A DNA stretch of 64,000 bases from Paracoccus aurantiacus (GCF_007993065.1 NZ_VOPL01000001.1:1-64000), one strand, 5' to 3'. Positions 46,201-55,228 are shown, counted from the stretch's first letter. Program-made: numbers and translations. The notes: a model not told the origin generated them from the sequence alone.

Positions 46201-47097
46201 TCAGGCGCGGCGGGCCTGCTGCCAGAAACGCTCTGCCATGTCGGGCAGGCGGCTGCGCGGACGAAACAGACCGATCTCGACCGCGACCGACCATTCTGCG
46301 CCGCCGGCCAGAACAAGCCTGCCATCGTCACGCAATTCGGGCGCGGCAAGGGATTCGGGCACCCATGCGACGCCCCTGCCTTCAATCGCGAGCGCATGCA
46401 GAACCATGGCGAGATGCGATGTCAGAACCGGCGCGAGATGAAGCTCGCCGGTTTTCGCGAACAGCACCGCGTCAAGTATTCTGCCCATGCCCGACCCGGT
46501 TTCGTATCGCAGGGCTGGGACCGGCGCATCGCGCGTTCCTGGCAAGGCGAAGCGCGGCTTGGCACCGTCGCGGAGACTGACGGGGACAAGGCGGTCGTGC
46601 GACAGGACGATATGCCGGAAATCTGCTTCGGGAAGCGCCGTCGGGCTGGCCGGGTGATGGTGACACAGAAGAAATTGGGCGTCGCCCGACAATAGCACGC
46701 GCTCGCACTCCTTCATATTGTCGGACAGAAGCCTGACGGGCAGGGCGGCCATTTCTGTCCCAAGCCCCTGCATCCAGCCGGGAAAGAAGCGGAAGGACAG
46801 CGCATGGGTGGCCGCGAAGGTCAGCGTCGCCGTTGCCGTTTGCGCCTGCGCGATCTCGCGCCTCGCGCGGTCGAGCCGCTGGCCCACGTCGCCCGCCGCA
46901 TCCATCATGATCCGCCCGGCTGGCGTCAGCGACAGTCGATGTGTGCTGCGATCAATCAGCGTCGCCCCGCACCACGTTTCCAGCGCGCGGATGCGACGCC
47001 CGAAGGCTGGTTGGGTAATATTGCGCGCTTCCGCCGCCCGCGAAAAATTCAGCGTCTTGGCAAGCGCCTGAAGGTCATCGAGCCAGGTCGTGTCCAT
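46201..47097 (-). CDS. Second LysR-family regulator
   Basis: A 298-residue LysR-type regulator beginning MDTTWLDDLQALAKTLNFSR, with the helix-turn-helix AAEARNITQPAFGRRIRALE. It is divergent from the D-tartrate dehydratase gene, so it is the likely regulator of that enzyme. The first ATG is used. It lies convergent to the other LysR gene. Confidence 0.87.
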   Translation of the reverse strand: MDTTWLDDLQALAKTLNFSRAAEARNITQPAFGRRIRALETWCGATLIDRSTHRLSLTPAGRIMMDAAGDVGQRLDRARREIAQAQTATATLTFAATHALSFRFFPGWMQGLGTEMAALPVRLLSDNMKECERVLLSGDAQFLLCHHHPASPTALPEADFRHIVLSHDRLVPVSLRDGAKPRFALPGTRDAPVPALRYETGSGMGRILDAVLFAKTGELHLAPVLTSHLAMVLHALAIEGRGVAWVPESLAAPELRDDGRLVLAGGAEWSVAVEIGLFRPRSRLPDMAERFWQQARRA

Positions 47098-47150
47098 ACC
47101 GTCCCATGCATATAAGGCACCAGTTAGAATATGAACTTACGCTGAACGCA

Positions 47151-47162
47151 CTGGAATTCCAG
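47151..47162 (+). promoter_or_regulatory. 12-bp palindrome between lysR and tartrate dehydratase
   Basis: CTGGAATTCCAG is a perfect palindrome in the divergent region, 54 bases from the regulator start and 121 bases before the dehydratase ATG. It is a candidate operator; LysR sites are usually longer. Confidence 0.35.
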
Positions 47163-47282
47163 CCTAACCTATGCCAATCCGGCACTGAAATGGCCCCGAT
47201 CGGCATTGGCCTGCCAGACATCGCAGGGATAATCTCATTCGCAAGAGCGGCGGGCCGCTGCGACAATCTTCCGGGGAACATC

Positions 47283-48446
47283 ATGCGCATCATCGACATC
47301 TGCGAAGTCACGAAGCCAATCTCGTCGCCTATCCGCAACGCCTATATCGACTTTTCCAAGATGACGGCGAGTCTGGTTGCCGTCGTGACAGATGTTGTCC
47401 GCGACGGACGGCGGGTGGTCGGATACGGGTTCAACTCGAACGGGCGATACGGGCAGGGCGGTCTGATCCGAGAGAGATTCCGCGATCGCATCCTTGAAGC
47501 CGATCCCGAAAGCCTGATGAATGGTGACGGCACAAATCTTGATCCGCACAAGATCTGGGCGGCCATGATGATGAATGAAAAGCCCGGCGGCCACGGCGAA
47601 CGCTCTGTCGCGGTCGGGACAATCGACATGGCCGTCTGGGACGCGGTCGCCAAGATCGAGGAAAAGCCGCTGTTTCGCCTGTTGGCCGATATGAAGGGCC
47701 GCGAGGCCGATCCGCGCGTCTTCGTCTATGCAGCGGGCGGCTATTACTATCCCGGCAAGGATAACAGCGCGCTGCGGGCCGAGATGCGCGGCTACCTGAA
47801 CCGCGGCTATAATGTGGTGAAGATGAAGATCGGCGGCGCCCCGATTGACGATGATCGCGCCCGTATCGAGGCAGTTCTGGAAGAGATCGGACCCGACGCA
47901 CAGCTCGCGGTCGATGCCAATGGCCGCTTCGATCTGGAAACCGCCATCGCCTACGCCAAGATGCTGCGCGACTATCCGCTGTTCTGGTACGAGGAAATCG
48001 GCGATCCGCTGGATTACGCGCTTCAGGCAGCGATTTCAGAATTTTACGACGCGCCTATGGCTACGGGCGAAAACCTGTTCTCGCATCAGGACGCGCGCAA
48101 CCTTCTGCGCTATGGCGGTATGCGCGCCGATCGTGACTGGCTGCAATTTGATTGTGCGCTGTCTTATGGTCTGGTGGAATACCTGCGCACGCTTGACGTG
48201 CTTCGCCAGTTCGGCTGGTCGCCGTCACGCTGCATTCCACATGGCGGCCACCAGATGTCGCTGAACATCGCCGCAGGCCTTGGCCTGGGCGGGAATGAAA
48301 GCTACCCGGACCTGTTCCAGCCCTATGGCGGTTTCCCAGACAGCGTGAATGTCGAAGATGGTCATATCGTGATGCCTGAGCTGCCGGGCATCGGTTTCGA
48401 AGGAAAATCCGACCTCATCAAGGTCATGCGCGAGTTGGCAGAGTAG
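47283..48446 (+). CDS. D(-)-tartrate dehydratase, enolase superfamily
   Basis: It removes water from D-tartrate to give oxaloacetate. The 387-residue product resembles the characterised Bradyrhizobium enzyme over its whole length, by memory of that sequence: TKPISSPIRNAYIDFSKMTA at the start, KMKIGGAPIDD with Lys182 as the likely base, metal ligands Asp211, Glu237 or Glu238 and Glu263, and HGGHQM with His320. The ATG at 47283 follows CCGGGGAACATC; earlier in-frame codons to 47106 lie in the control region. It completes a route from tartrate import to the citric-acid cycle. Confidence 0.9.
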   Translation: MRIIDICEVTKPISSPIRNAYIDFSKMTASLVAVVTDVVRDGRRVVGYGFNSNGRYGQGGLIRERFRDRILEADPESLMNGDGTNLDPHKIWAAMMMNEKPGGHGERSVAVGTIDMAVWDAVAKIEEKPLFRLLADMKGREADPRVFVYAAGGYYYPGKDNSALRAEMRGYLNRGYNVVKMKIGGAPIDDDRARIEAVLEEIGPDAQLAVDANGRFDLETAIAYAKMLRDYPLFWYEEIGDPLDYALQAAISEFYDAPMATGENLFSHQDARNLLRYGGMRADRDWLQFDCALSYGLVEYLRTLDVLRQFGWSPSRCIPHGGHQMSLNIAAGLGLGGNESYPDLFQPYGGFPDSVNVEDGHIVMPELPGIGFEGKSDLIKVMRELAE

Positions 48447-48622
48447 GGCACCACGCCCGCCACTCGGCGCGCCGGTGCCGCGATACGCGAATGATCCAGT
48501 GCGTTGGCTGCTTTAGTCGAGCAGGCTGCCCGCAGGATTTGCCGTCATGGCTGGGATTCGCTCACCCCGAACACACTGGAAAACGCCCCGCAAGGCGGCT
48601 GCTTGGGATGGCAATGCGTGAA

Positions 48623-48712
48623 TGGCGGACGGTGAGGGATTCGAACCCTCGAGACGGTTCCCCGCCTACACACTTTCCAGGCGTGCGCCTTCGACCACTC
48701 GGCCAACCGTCC
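48623..48712 (-). tRNA. tRNA-Ser (anticodon GGA)
   Basis: Read on the minus strand the gene starts GGACGGUUGGCCGAGUGGUC and ends in an encoded CCA. The acceptor stem GGACGGU pairs with ACCGUCC. The anticodon arm is CACGC-CUGGAAA-GUGUG with GGA, and a long variable arm marks a class II tRNA. The T-arm is GAGGGUUCGAAUCCCUC. It reads UCC and UCU codons. Confidence 0.95.
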
Positions 48713-48752
48713 GTGCCGCGCTAGTTAGCGACTGTCGCGGGGAACCGCAAGA

Positions 48753-49325
48753 TCAGAGCTTCGAAATCCGTTTCTGCAGGGCAGCAAGCTGGCGACGGAT
48801 CTCTTCCATGTCGCCATCCGCCGGGGGCGGGGCCTTGGAATCGGTCTGAGTTTCGGCTTCGGGGCCTGAAGTGCCGCTGCCCCAGCCGCCCATCATGGCC
48901 TTCAGGAAAGCCTGCTGCTGGCGCTGAAGCTGGTCGAATCCGGGCATCCGCGACATCGGATTCGACATCTCGGTCATGCGCTCCATCATCTTGGACTGGC
49001 CCTCGCGGAGCATCTCGAAACTGGCGGCGAGAAATTGCGGCACAACGCTTTGCGCCTGAGTCGTATAGCTGCGCACGAGATCGGTCAGCACGTCAACGGG
49101 AAGCACGCTTTCGCCACGGCTTTCGTGTTCTGCGATGATCTGAAGCAGATATTGCCGGGTCAGGTCGTCGCCGGTCTTGAGATCGACGATCTTCACCTCT
49201 CGACCGTCACGAATGAAACCTGCGATGTCTTCGAGCGTCACATAATCGCTCGTTTCGGTATTATAGAGCCGCCGGCTGGCATAACGCTTGATCAGCAGCG
49301 GCGCGGCGGGTTCGGGATTGGCCAT
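48753..49325 (-). CDS. phaR: Polyhydroxyalkanoate synthesis repressor PhaR
   Basis: PhaR binds both DNA and PHA granules and represses phasin synthesis until polymer appears. The 190-residue protein has the PHB/PHA accumulation regulator domain (LLIKRYASRRLYNTETSDYV, then VTLEDIAGFIRDGREVKIVD) and a Met/Gln-rich middle that probably contacts granules. The ATG at 49325 follows GAGGA; a start at 49337 lacks a site. Its likely operators are CTGC-N3-GCAG upstream of phaP. Confidence 0.93.
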   Translation of the reverse strand: MANPEPAAPLLIKRYASRRLYNTETSDYVTLEDIAGFIRDGREVKIVDLKTGDDLTRQYLLQIIAEHESRGESVLPVDVLTDLVRSYTTQAQSVVPQFLAASFEMLREGQSKMMERMTEMSNPMSRMPGFDQLQRQQQAFLKAMMGGWGSGTSGPEAETQTDSKAPPPADGDMEEIRRQLAALQKRISKL

Positions 49326-49340
49326 CGCTGTCCTCATGAA

Positions 49341-49351
49341 TGCATTCGCAG
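49341..49351 (-). promoter_or_regulatory. Possible PhaR half-match upstream of phaR
   Basis: On the minus strand CTGCGAATGCA resembles the CTGC-N3-GCAG sites near phaP but has TGCA in place of GCAG. It lies 16 bases before the phaR start and would suit autoregulation. Confidence 0.3.
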
Positions 49352-49384
49352 CATCTTGGAAGCAAAGAACCTAAATTGCAAAGG

Positions 49385-49415
49385 AAAAAGGGGCGGTCAC
49401 ACGGACCACCCCTTT
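49385..49415 (-). terminator. Terminator after phaP
   Basis: On the minus strand a stem of AAAGGGG plus GGTC paired with GACC plus CCCCTTT (one mismatch) is followed by a continuing T-run. It lies 22 bases after the phaP stop and separates phaP from phaR. Confidence 0.75.
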
Positions 49416-49436
49416 CGGATTGATGCCTGAAGGCGA

Positions 49437-49889
49437 TCAGCCCTTGGCAGCGTTGGTCGCTTTCTTGACAGCGTCCTGCGCTTGCTTGGTGGCCTGCTCG
49501 GCCGACTTCTGCGCGTCGCTGGCCATGTCCTTACCGGCAGCCATCAGCAGATCGACGGTTTCCATCTGCAGCTTTTTCGCAACTTCGGCGAAAGCCGACA
49601 GGTGCTCGGCAGCGGTTTCGGCCGAAGCGTTGGCGAAATCGGTGAACGCTTTGGCATAGGCGCTTGCGTCGTCTTTCTTGGCGGTCAGCTCACCAATGCG
49701 GGCGATCGAGTCCTTGGCCCACTGGGCCGAGATCTCGGTCGAACGCTCGGCAGCCGACAGCGCGACTTTCGACAGCTTTTCGTTCAGAGCCGACTGGCTT
49801 TTGAACGCGTCCTGCATCGACGAGGTGTCAACCGGGAAGTTCGCCATCATGTCCTGCATCGTCTTGGTGAAATCGGGGGTCTTTGCCAT
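49437..49889 (-). CDS. phaP: Phasin PhaP
   Basis: Phasins coat PHA granules and control their size. The 150-residue protein is almost entirely helical, begins MAKTPDFTKTMQDMMANFPV, has the phasin body AERSTEISAQWAKDSIARIG and ends in an Ala/Lys-rich stretch (AEQATKQAQDAVKKATNAAK). AGGAG lies ten bases before the ATG. A promoter with a PhaR-type site in its spacer precedes it, so expression should follow polymer level. It has its own terminator. Confidence 0.93.
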   Translation of the reverse strand: MAKTPDFTKTMQDMMANFPVDTSSMQDAFKSQSALNEKLSKVALSAAERSTEISAQWAKDSIARIGELTAKKDDASAYAKAFTDFANASAETAAEHLSAFAEVAKKLQMETVDLLMAAGKDMASDAQKSAEQATKQAQDAVKKATNAAKG

Positions 49890-49951
49890 ATCTCTATCTC
49901 CTGTCTTTGGCGGCTAGGGGAGGAATACCGCCTGTCTGTCACAGTGACATG

Positions 49952-49980
49952 AACATAGATTCTGCGTCGCAGCATTTCAA
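49952..49980 (-). promoter_or_regulatory. phaP promoter with PhaR operator in its spacer
   Basis: On the minus strand TTGAAA (49980-49975) and TATGTT (49957-49952) are 17 bases apart, and the spacer contains CTGCGACGCAG (49972-49962). This fits the CTGC-N3-GCAG type described for Paracoccus PhaR. Binding there would block RNA polymerase. Confidence 0.7.
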
Positions 49981-49990
49981 GGCAAAATTT

Positions 49991-50001
49991 CTGCGTTGCA
50001 G
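49991..50001 (-). promoter_or_regulatory. Second PhaR-type operator upstream of phaP
   Basis: CTGCAACGCAG on the minus strand is another perfect CTGC-N3-GCAG palindrome, 29 bases from the site inside the promoter. Two sites could allow cooperative binding. TTTGCTGC and TTTTGCAC stretches around it are further TGC-rich DNA. Confidence 0.65.
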
Positions 50002-50035
50002 CAAATTTTTGCACATCCAGGAAAATGCATAAATT

Positions 50036-52477
50036 TCAGTGCCTTTCATGAACGTAGCTGCCCGGCGCCGCGCCAAATCCGGGTTCTGGCTGCCTTGCAG
50101 GCACCATTGAACCGGACCGTTCGGTCAGCCATCGCTGCCATGTCGGCCACCAGCTGCCTGCGGTAAAGCTGGCCGAATCGTGCCATTCCTCGGGCCCGTT
50201 CGCAAAGTCGGTGCCGCCGGTGTAGTGACCGTATTTCTTCTTTGAAGGCGGATTGACGATCCCCGCGATATGGCCGGATTCCGACAGGATAAAGCGCTTG
50301 TCCGCACTCGCCATCTTCGCGACGCCCCGCCAGCTGTATTTCCAGGGGGCGATGTGGTCGGTCTCGCAGCCAATGGCACAAAGCGGCAGCTTGATGTCGG
50401 CAAGCGTCAGCTTGTGGCCCTTCATCGGAAAACCTTCGCCCACAAGCAGGTTCTGCTGGCACAGACCGCGAAGGTAGTCGACCGTCATGCGGCCGGGAAG
50501 GTTCGTCGCATCGCCGTTCCAATAAAGCAGGTCGAAGGCGGGCGGGGCTTCGCCCATCAGGTATGACCGGATCGCCGGTCCCCAGACGAGGTCGTTCGCA
50601 CGCAGAAAGCTCATCGTGCGGGTCATGAGATGCGAGGCGAAAATGCCCGCGCGCGCGACTTCCGCAGTGATCCCCTCGACGAAATCGTCCTGAAGGAACG
50701 GCGTGAATTCGCCCTGCTCGTCGAAATCGGTCAGCGTGGTGAAGAAGGTCGCCGATTCCACACGGTCATCGCCGCGCTGTTCCATCAGGGCCAGCGTCAG
50801 CGACAAGGTCGTGCCGCCGATGCAATAGCCGACGGCATTCAGCTTGGGCTGTTCGGTAATCTCCTCGACAGCGTCCATGACCGAAAGATAGGCATCGACA
50901 TAATCTTCCAGCCCGGTATCGGCATAGCTGGCATCGGGGTTTTTCCAGGAAACGACGAACAGCGTATAGCCCTGATCGACGATCCACCGGATCAGGCTGT
51001 TTTCTGGCTTCAGGTCGAGGATGTAGAACTTGTTGATCCAGGGCGGGAACAGCACCAGCGGAATGGCATGCACCTGTTCGGTGGTCGGGCTGAACTGGAT
51101 CAGTTCATACAAAGGCTCGCGCCGGACGACCTCGCCCGGCGCGGTGCCGATATTTTCGCCCACAGCGAACGCGTTGCGGTCGGCAAGCGAAACCACAAGC
51201 TCGCCGCCATGCGACTCGACGTCGCGAACAAGGTTCTCCAGCCCTTTCACGAGGCTCTCGCCTTCGGTTTCCAGCGCCCGTTCGATCGCATCGGGATTGG
51301 TCGCCAGAAAGTTGGTCGGCGCGAACATGTCGATGACCTGATCCGTCAGCCAGTTCAGCCGGTGCTGATCGACCGCGCTCAGCATGTCCAGACCCTGCGC
51401 CGCCTCGCGCATCGCGCGCGCGTTGATCTGATACTGGGTCTTCACGAGGTTGAAATAGGGGTGCGACTGCCACAACGGGTTGCGGAAACGCTTGTCGGTT
51501 TCGGGTTCCTCGGCCGGTGTCACCGTCAGTTTGCCCTTGGCCAGCTGCGATTGCATTTCTGCGTAATGGGCCAAGGTCGCGCCCCAATACTTGACCTGTT
51601 GTTCAAGGATGCGCGCCGGTTGTTCGTGCCACAGCTTGGCCCAGGCGAGGCCGGCATTGACCATCAGATCTGCGCCCGGCCCTTCGACGCCCGGATCGTG
51701 CATCGGCCGTTGTGACAGAGCCGAGGCGAGGCGCTGGGTCAATACCTCGATCCGCTCCATGTTCTCGGTCAACTGACCGGCGGCGGCGAGCGTCTCTTCT
51801 TTCGGCGCAGCGTGGGGCAGCGGGGGCGCGGTCGCCGCGCCCTTCGCCTCGCTGCTGGTGACGGATGCGCCAGCAGCGAGATCGGCTGGCGGCGATTGCG
51901 GTGTGCCTGCGGGCGCGACGGGTGGCTGGGCAGATGTGGCAGACGATGTCGCAGCCGATGCCTTCGCGCCTGACGGCTTCGCGGCGCTCGGCTTTGCAGC
52001 TTTCCTCGCCGTTCGTCCAGTCGCGGTTGATGCAGCGGCGCGAGGCTGGGCGGTGCTGCCACTTGCAGCCCCGGATTTCGCAGCGCGCCCCTTCGCAGCT
52101 GATTTCTTGGCCGTCGCGGGCTGAGCCGTCGCATCGGCCTTTTCAGACTTCGATGCCTTCGCATCGGCGGCGGACGCCACTCCACGACCGCCCAGGGCGG
52201 CTTCGGTCCGTCTGGTGGTTCCGCGCGGTTTCGTTGCGGCCTTTCCAGCCGCCTTGGTCGCTGCACCCGAAGATTTCGGGGCAGAACGCGCTGGTTTCTG
52301 CGCAGTCTTCGACGCTGATTCCGCAGCTTGCGAACGTGGTGCCCGGCGCTTCGACCCGGATGCGGAAGCGGGTGCCGGATCGCTTCCAGATGCCGGGGAA
52401 GTCACGGTATTTTTCGTGCTTGACGTTGCGGCACCCTTGCCACGTCCACCGGATTTCCGCTTGTCGTTGCTTGCCAT
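50036..52477 (-). CDS. phaC: Class I PHA synthase with histone-like N-terminal extension
   Basis: PhaC polymerises 3-hydroxyacyl-CoA into polyester at the granule surface. The 813-residue protein has the alpha/beta-hydrolase core with the lipase-like box GYCIGG (residues 550-555, Cys552 as nucleophile), Asp707 in ETDHIA and His736 in SGHIAG. Residues 1 to about 228 are an added Ala/Lys/Ser/Pro-rich low-complexity domain with repeated AAK and KPS patterns, like histone H1 or the PhaF tail. Usual class I synthases are about 560-620 residues. The ATG at 52477 follows GGGGGG; a TTG at 52483 and an out-of-frame ATG at 52487 are alternatives. Confidence 0.92.
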   Translation of the reverse strand: MASNDKRKSGGRGKGAATSSTKNTVTSPASGSDPAPASASGSKRRAPRSQAAESASKTAQKPARSAPKSSGAATKAAGKAATKPRGTTRRTEAALGGRGVASAADAKASKSEKADATAQPATAKKSAAKGRAAKSGAASGSTAQPRAAASTATGRTARKAAKPSAAKPSGAKASAATSSATSAQPPVAPAGTPQSPPADLAAGASVTSSEAKGAATAPPLPHAAPKEETLAAAGQLTENMERIEVLTQRLASALSQRPMHDPGVEGPGADLMVNAGLAWAKLWHEQPARILEQQVKYWGATLAHYAEMQSQLAKGKLTVTPAEEPETDKRFRNPLWQSHPYFNLVKTQYQINARAMREAAQGLDMLSAVDQHRLNWLTDQVIDMFAPTNFLATNPDAIERALETEGESLVKGLENLVRDVESHGGELVVSLADRNAFAVGENIGTAPGEVVRREPLYELIQFSPTTEQVHAIPLVLFPPWINKFYILDLKPENSLIRWIVDQGYTLFVVSWKNPDASYADTGLEDYVDAYLSVMDAVEEITEQPKLNAVGYCIGGTTLSLTLALMEQRGDDRVESATFFTTLTDFDEQGEFTPFLQDDFVEGITAEVARAGIFASHLMTRTMSFLRANDLVWGPAIRSYLMGEAPPAFDLLYWNGDATNLPGRMTVDYLRGLCQQNLLVGEGFPMKGHKLTLADIKLPLCAIGCETDHIAPWKYSWRGVAKMASADKRFILSESGHIAGIVNPPSKKKYGHYTGGTDFANGPEEWHDSASFTAGSWWPTWQRWLTERSGSMVPARQPEPGFGAAPGSYVHERH

Positions 52478-52580
52478 GGTCAAACATCCCCCCTAGTCTT
52501 CGTCGGTAATCTTAACCGGCGTCCCGCCTTTGAAAAAGGGGGCAGTTCCACGCCGGCACCTGATGAAAATGAGGTATGGA

Positions 52581-53918
52581 ATGGCCAAGCAACCATTGAA
52601 GGGGCTGATCTCCTACGACGCGATGGAGACGATCCGCAATACCAATGAATGGCTCGGCGCGTCGGCCCGTGCGATGGCCTCCTATCCGATCTTCGCGATG
52701 GTCCCGCATCCGATGTTCCGCCTGATGAGCGCATGGGGCCGCGTCACCGAACGCAGCTTCTCGCGCATGGTCATCAAGCCGGATTGGAACATTCCGCCCA
52801 TCGCGGGCGCGGACGGCCAGGACCATATCGTCTATGTCGAGCCGGTGTTGAAACGTGACTTCGGTGATCTGCTGCATTTCCGCGTCGCCCGCCGCGAACC
52901 GATGGAGCGCAAGATTCTGCTGGTCGCGCCCATGTCGGGTCATTATGCGACGCTGCTGCGCTCAACCGTGACATCATTGCTGCCCGATGCCGATGTCTAC
53001 ATCACCGACTGGCACAATGCGCGCAATATCCCGGTCTCGAAAGGCAAGTTCGATATCGAGGACTATACCGACTATCTCGTCGAGTTCATGAGCCATCTCG
53101 GACCGGAACTGAACGTGATCGCGGTTTGCCAGCCTGCACCGCTCGCGCTTGCCGCAACCGCGCTGCTTGCCGAACACGACCCGAAAAAGCAGCCGCGCAC
53201 GCTGACCCTGATCGGCGGTCCGATCAACCCGGACGCGGCGGCGACCGAAGTCACCGATTTCGGCAACCGGATGACGATGGGCGAACTGGAATATCTGGTC
53301 ATTCAGCAGGTCGGCTTCAAATACAAGGGCGCCGGGCGCATGGTCTATCCGGGGCTCGCGCAGCTTGCATCGTTCATCGCGATGAATGCCGAAACCCATG
53401 CCGAAGCCTTTATCGACAAGATATTCTCGGAAGCGCGCGGCGAGGGTTCCGAAGCCGACAGGCACAACAAGTTCTATGACGAATATCTCGCGGTTATGGA
53501 TATGACTGCCGAATTTTATCTTTCTACCGTCGAGCGGATATTCAAGGGCCTGGAGATCGCAGAGAACCGGTTTGTCGCGAACGGAAAGCCGGTCGATATC
53601 GGCAAGATCAAGGATGTCGCCGTCATGACCGTCGAAGGAACGAATGACGACATTTCGGCACCCGGCCAATGTGTGGCGGCGCTTGATCTTTGCACGGGTG
53701 TTCCCGAGGACAAGAAGGCCCAGCATCTGGAACCGGGCGCGGGCCATTACGGCATCTTCGCCGGCAAGAGCTGGCGCCTGAACATCCGCCCGCTTGTCCT
53801 TGACTTCATTGATGAAGCCAGCGCCGAGGCAGAGCGCAAGCCGAAGCGGAAGCGCGGCGCAGAGCCGCATGCCAACGTGACCGAGCCGCTGAAGAACGAC
53901 AGCAAGGTTGCGGTCTAG
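52581..53918 (+). CDS. phaZ: Intracellular PHA depolymerase PhaZ
   Basis: PhaZ breaks down stored PHA granules. The 445-residue protein has the PhaZ-type nucleophile box AVCQPAPLALAATALL with Cys183, and the family ends LEPGAGHYGIFAGKSWR (histidine) and WRLNIRPLVLDFI. The basic, Lys/Arg-rich C-terminus could bind the granule or DNA. GAGG six bases before the ATG at 52581 supports this start; ATGs at 52563 and 52569 (MRYGMAKQ) would add a few residues and are possible. It is divergent from phaC. Confidence 0.88.
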   Translation: MAKQPLKGLISYDAMETIRNTNEWLGASARAMASYPIFAMVPHPMFRLMSAWGRVTERSFSRMVIKPDWNIPPIAGADGQDHIVYVEPVLKRDFGDLLHFRVARREPMERKILLVAPMSGHYATLLRSTVTSLLPDADVYITDWHNARNIPVSKGKFDIEDYTDYLVEFMSHLGPELNVIAVCQPAPLALAATALLAEHDPKKQPRTLTLIGGPINPDAAATEVTDFGNRMTMGELEYLVIQQVGFKYKGAGRMVYPGLAQLASFIAMNAETHAEAFIDKIFSEARGEGSEADRHNKFYDEYLAVMDMTAEFYLSTVERIFKGLEIAENRFVANGKPVDIGKIKDVAVMTVEGTNDDISAPGQCVAALDLCTGVPEDKKAQHLEPGAGHYGIFAGKSWRLNIRPLVLDFIDEASAEAERKPKRKRGAEPHANVTEPLKNDSKVAV

Positions 53919-53946
53919 CCCGGCCTTTCAGTTGAAACGCACCGGC

Positions 53947-53972
53947 AGCGCCACGGGGATAGTGGCGCTTTT
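53947..53972 (+). terminator. Terminator after phaZ
   Basis: AGCGCCAC (53947-53954) pairs perfectly with GTGGCGCT (53962-53969) around GGGGATA and runs into TTTT. Confidence 0.82.
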
Positions 53973-53998
53973 CCGTTTGCCTTCGGAAGGAGCCGGGC

Positions 53999-55228
53999 GT
54001 GAACGGACGCGATTCTGAGACGCGCAAGGACGATCTGCGGACGGGCGAACCGTATTGGCTTGCGACGAAGGGTATTTCGGTTCCGTTTGTCGCCGACCCC
54101 GGCCGCGACCGCTTTGACACTATCGTAGTCGGTGCCGGCATCAGCGGCGCGCTGACCGCCGAAGCGCTGAGCCGGGCCGGGCAATCGGTGCTGATCCTTG
54201 ACCGCCGGCCGCCCGTGCGTGGATCTACGCCCGCGTCAACTGCGATGATCCAGCACGAAATCGACACCCCGCTGACTGAACTTCAGGATCAGCGCGGATC
54301 GCGCGCGGCGAATGCGGCGTGGCGGCGCTCCGTGAAGGCGGTAAGCGATCTTGTCGCGCTGACCCAGGATCTGAGGATCGACTGTCAGATGCAGCCGAAA
54401 CCAGCCTTGTATCTTGCGGGGGATCAGCTTGATGCCGAGGATCTCTGGGCCGAGGCAAAGGCGCGCCGCAAGATAGGCATTGCCGCCGAATGGATCGGCC
54501 GCGATCGTTTGCGCGAGGATTTCGGCATGGATCGCGAGGCTGCAATCCTGTCGCAGGACTCGGCGAGTGCGAACCCGGCGCAACTGAGCGCCGGCCTTCT
54601 GCGCGCAGCGAAAAAGCGCGGCGCCGTCATAGCCTCGCCGGTCGAGGTGACGGACATGGCCGAGATGCCCGGCGGCGTGGCGCTTGCAACGCGCGACGGC
54701 AGGGTGCTGACGGCGGAACATGTGGTTTTCTGCACCGGATACGAATTTCTGCCACAGATGCGCAGCCGCTCGCATCATGTGACCTCGACCTGGGCGCTGG
54801 CGACACTCAAGCTGCGCCAGATGCCAGGCTGGCTGAAAGACACCATCGTCTGGGAGGCCGCCGACCCCTATCTGTATTTCCGCGCCGATCCGTCGGGCCG
54901 GATTATCGCCGGTGGCGAAGACGAGGATGCGTCAGAGAAAAACAGCGATCCGAAGCTGCTGGCGCGCAAGACGAAAAAGATCATCGGCAAGCTGAAGGCG
55001 CTGACCGGGCTGGATGTGGGCCCGGCCGAATACATGTGGGCCGCGCCTTTCAGCGTCACCACGGACGGGTTGCCGATCATCGACCGGGTCGAGGGGCATG
55101 AGCGGGTCTGGGCCGTGATGGGCTTCGGCGGAAACGGTATTACCTTTTCGATGATCGCAGCGCAGATCGTCGCCGCTGGAATCATGGGGCAGGCAGACCG
55201 CGACGCCTCGCTGTTCCGCTATAGATAG
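53999..55228 (+). CDS. FAD-dependent oxidoreductase, DAO family (GTG start)
   Basis: A 409-residue flavoprotein of the D-amino-acid/glycine oxidase fold. The FAD-binding motif IVVGAGISGALTAEALSRAG lies near residue 41, and the C-terminal GFGGNGITFSMIAAQIVAAG closes the domain. The first 40 residues (MNGRDSETRKDDLRTGEPYW) lie ahead of the Rossmann fold and are unusual for the family. GTG at 53999 is supported by GGAAGGA. The substrate is unknown; the later demethylase-like and transport genes make an N-methylated amine or amino acid plausible. Confidence 0.82.
   Translation: MNGRDSETRKDDLRTGEPYWLATKGISVPFVADPGRDRFDTIVVGAGISGALTAEALSRAGQSVLILDRRPPVRGSTPASTAMIQHEIDTPLTELQDQRGSRAANAAWRRSVKAVSDLVALTQDLRIDCQMQPKPALYLAGDQLDAEDLWAEAKARRKIGIAAEWIGRDRLREDFGMDREAAILSQDSASANPAQLSAGLLRAAKKRGAVIASPVEVTDMAEMPGGVALATRDGRVLTAEHVVFCTGYEFLPQMRSRSHHVTSTWALATLKLRQMPGWLKDTIVWEAADPYLYFRADPSGRIIAGGEDEDASEKNSDPKLLARKTKKIIGKLKALTGLDVGPAEYMWAAPFSVTTDGLPIIDRVEGHERVWAVMGFGGNGITFSMIAAQIVAAGIMGQADRDASLFRYR

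Noticed and set aside
48622..48849. Short plus-strand coding frame
   Set aside because: It overlaps the tRNA-Ser gene and the phaR end on the opposite strand.
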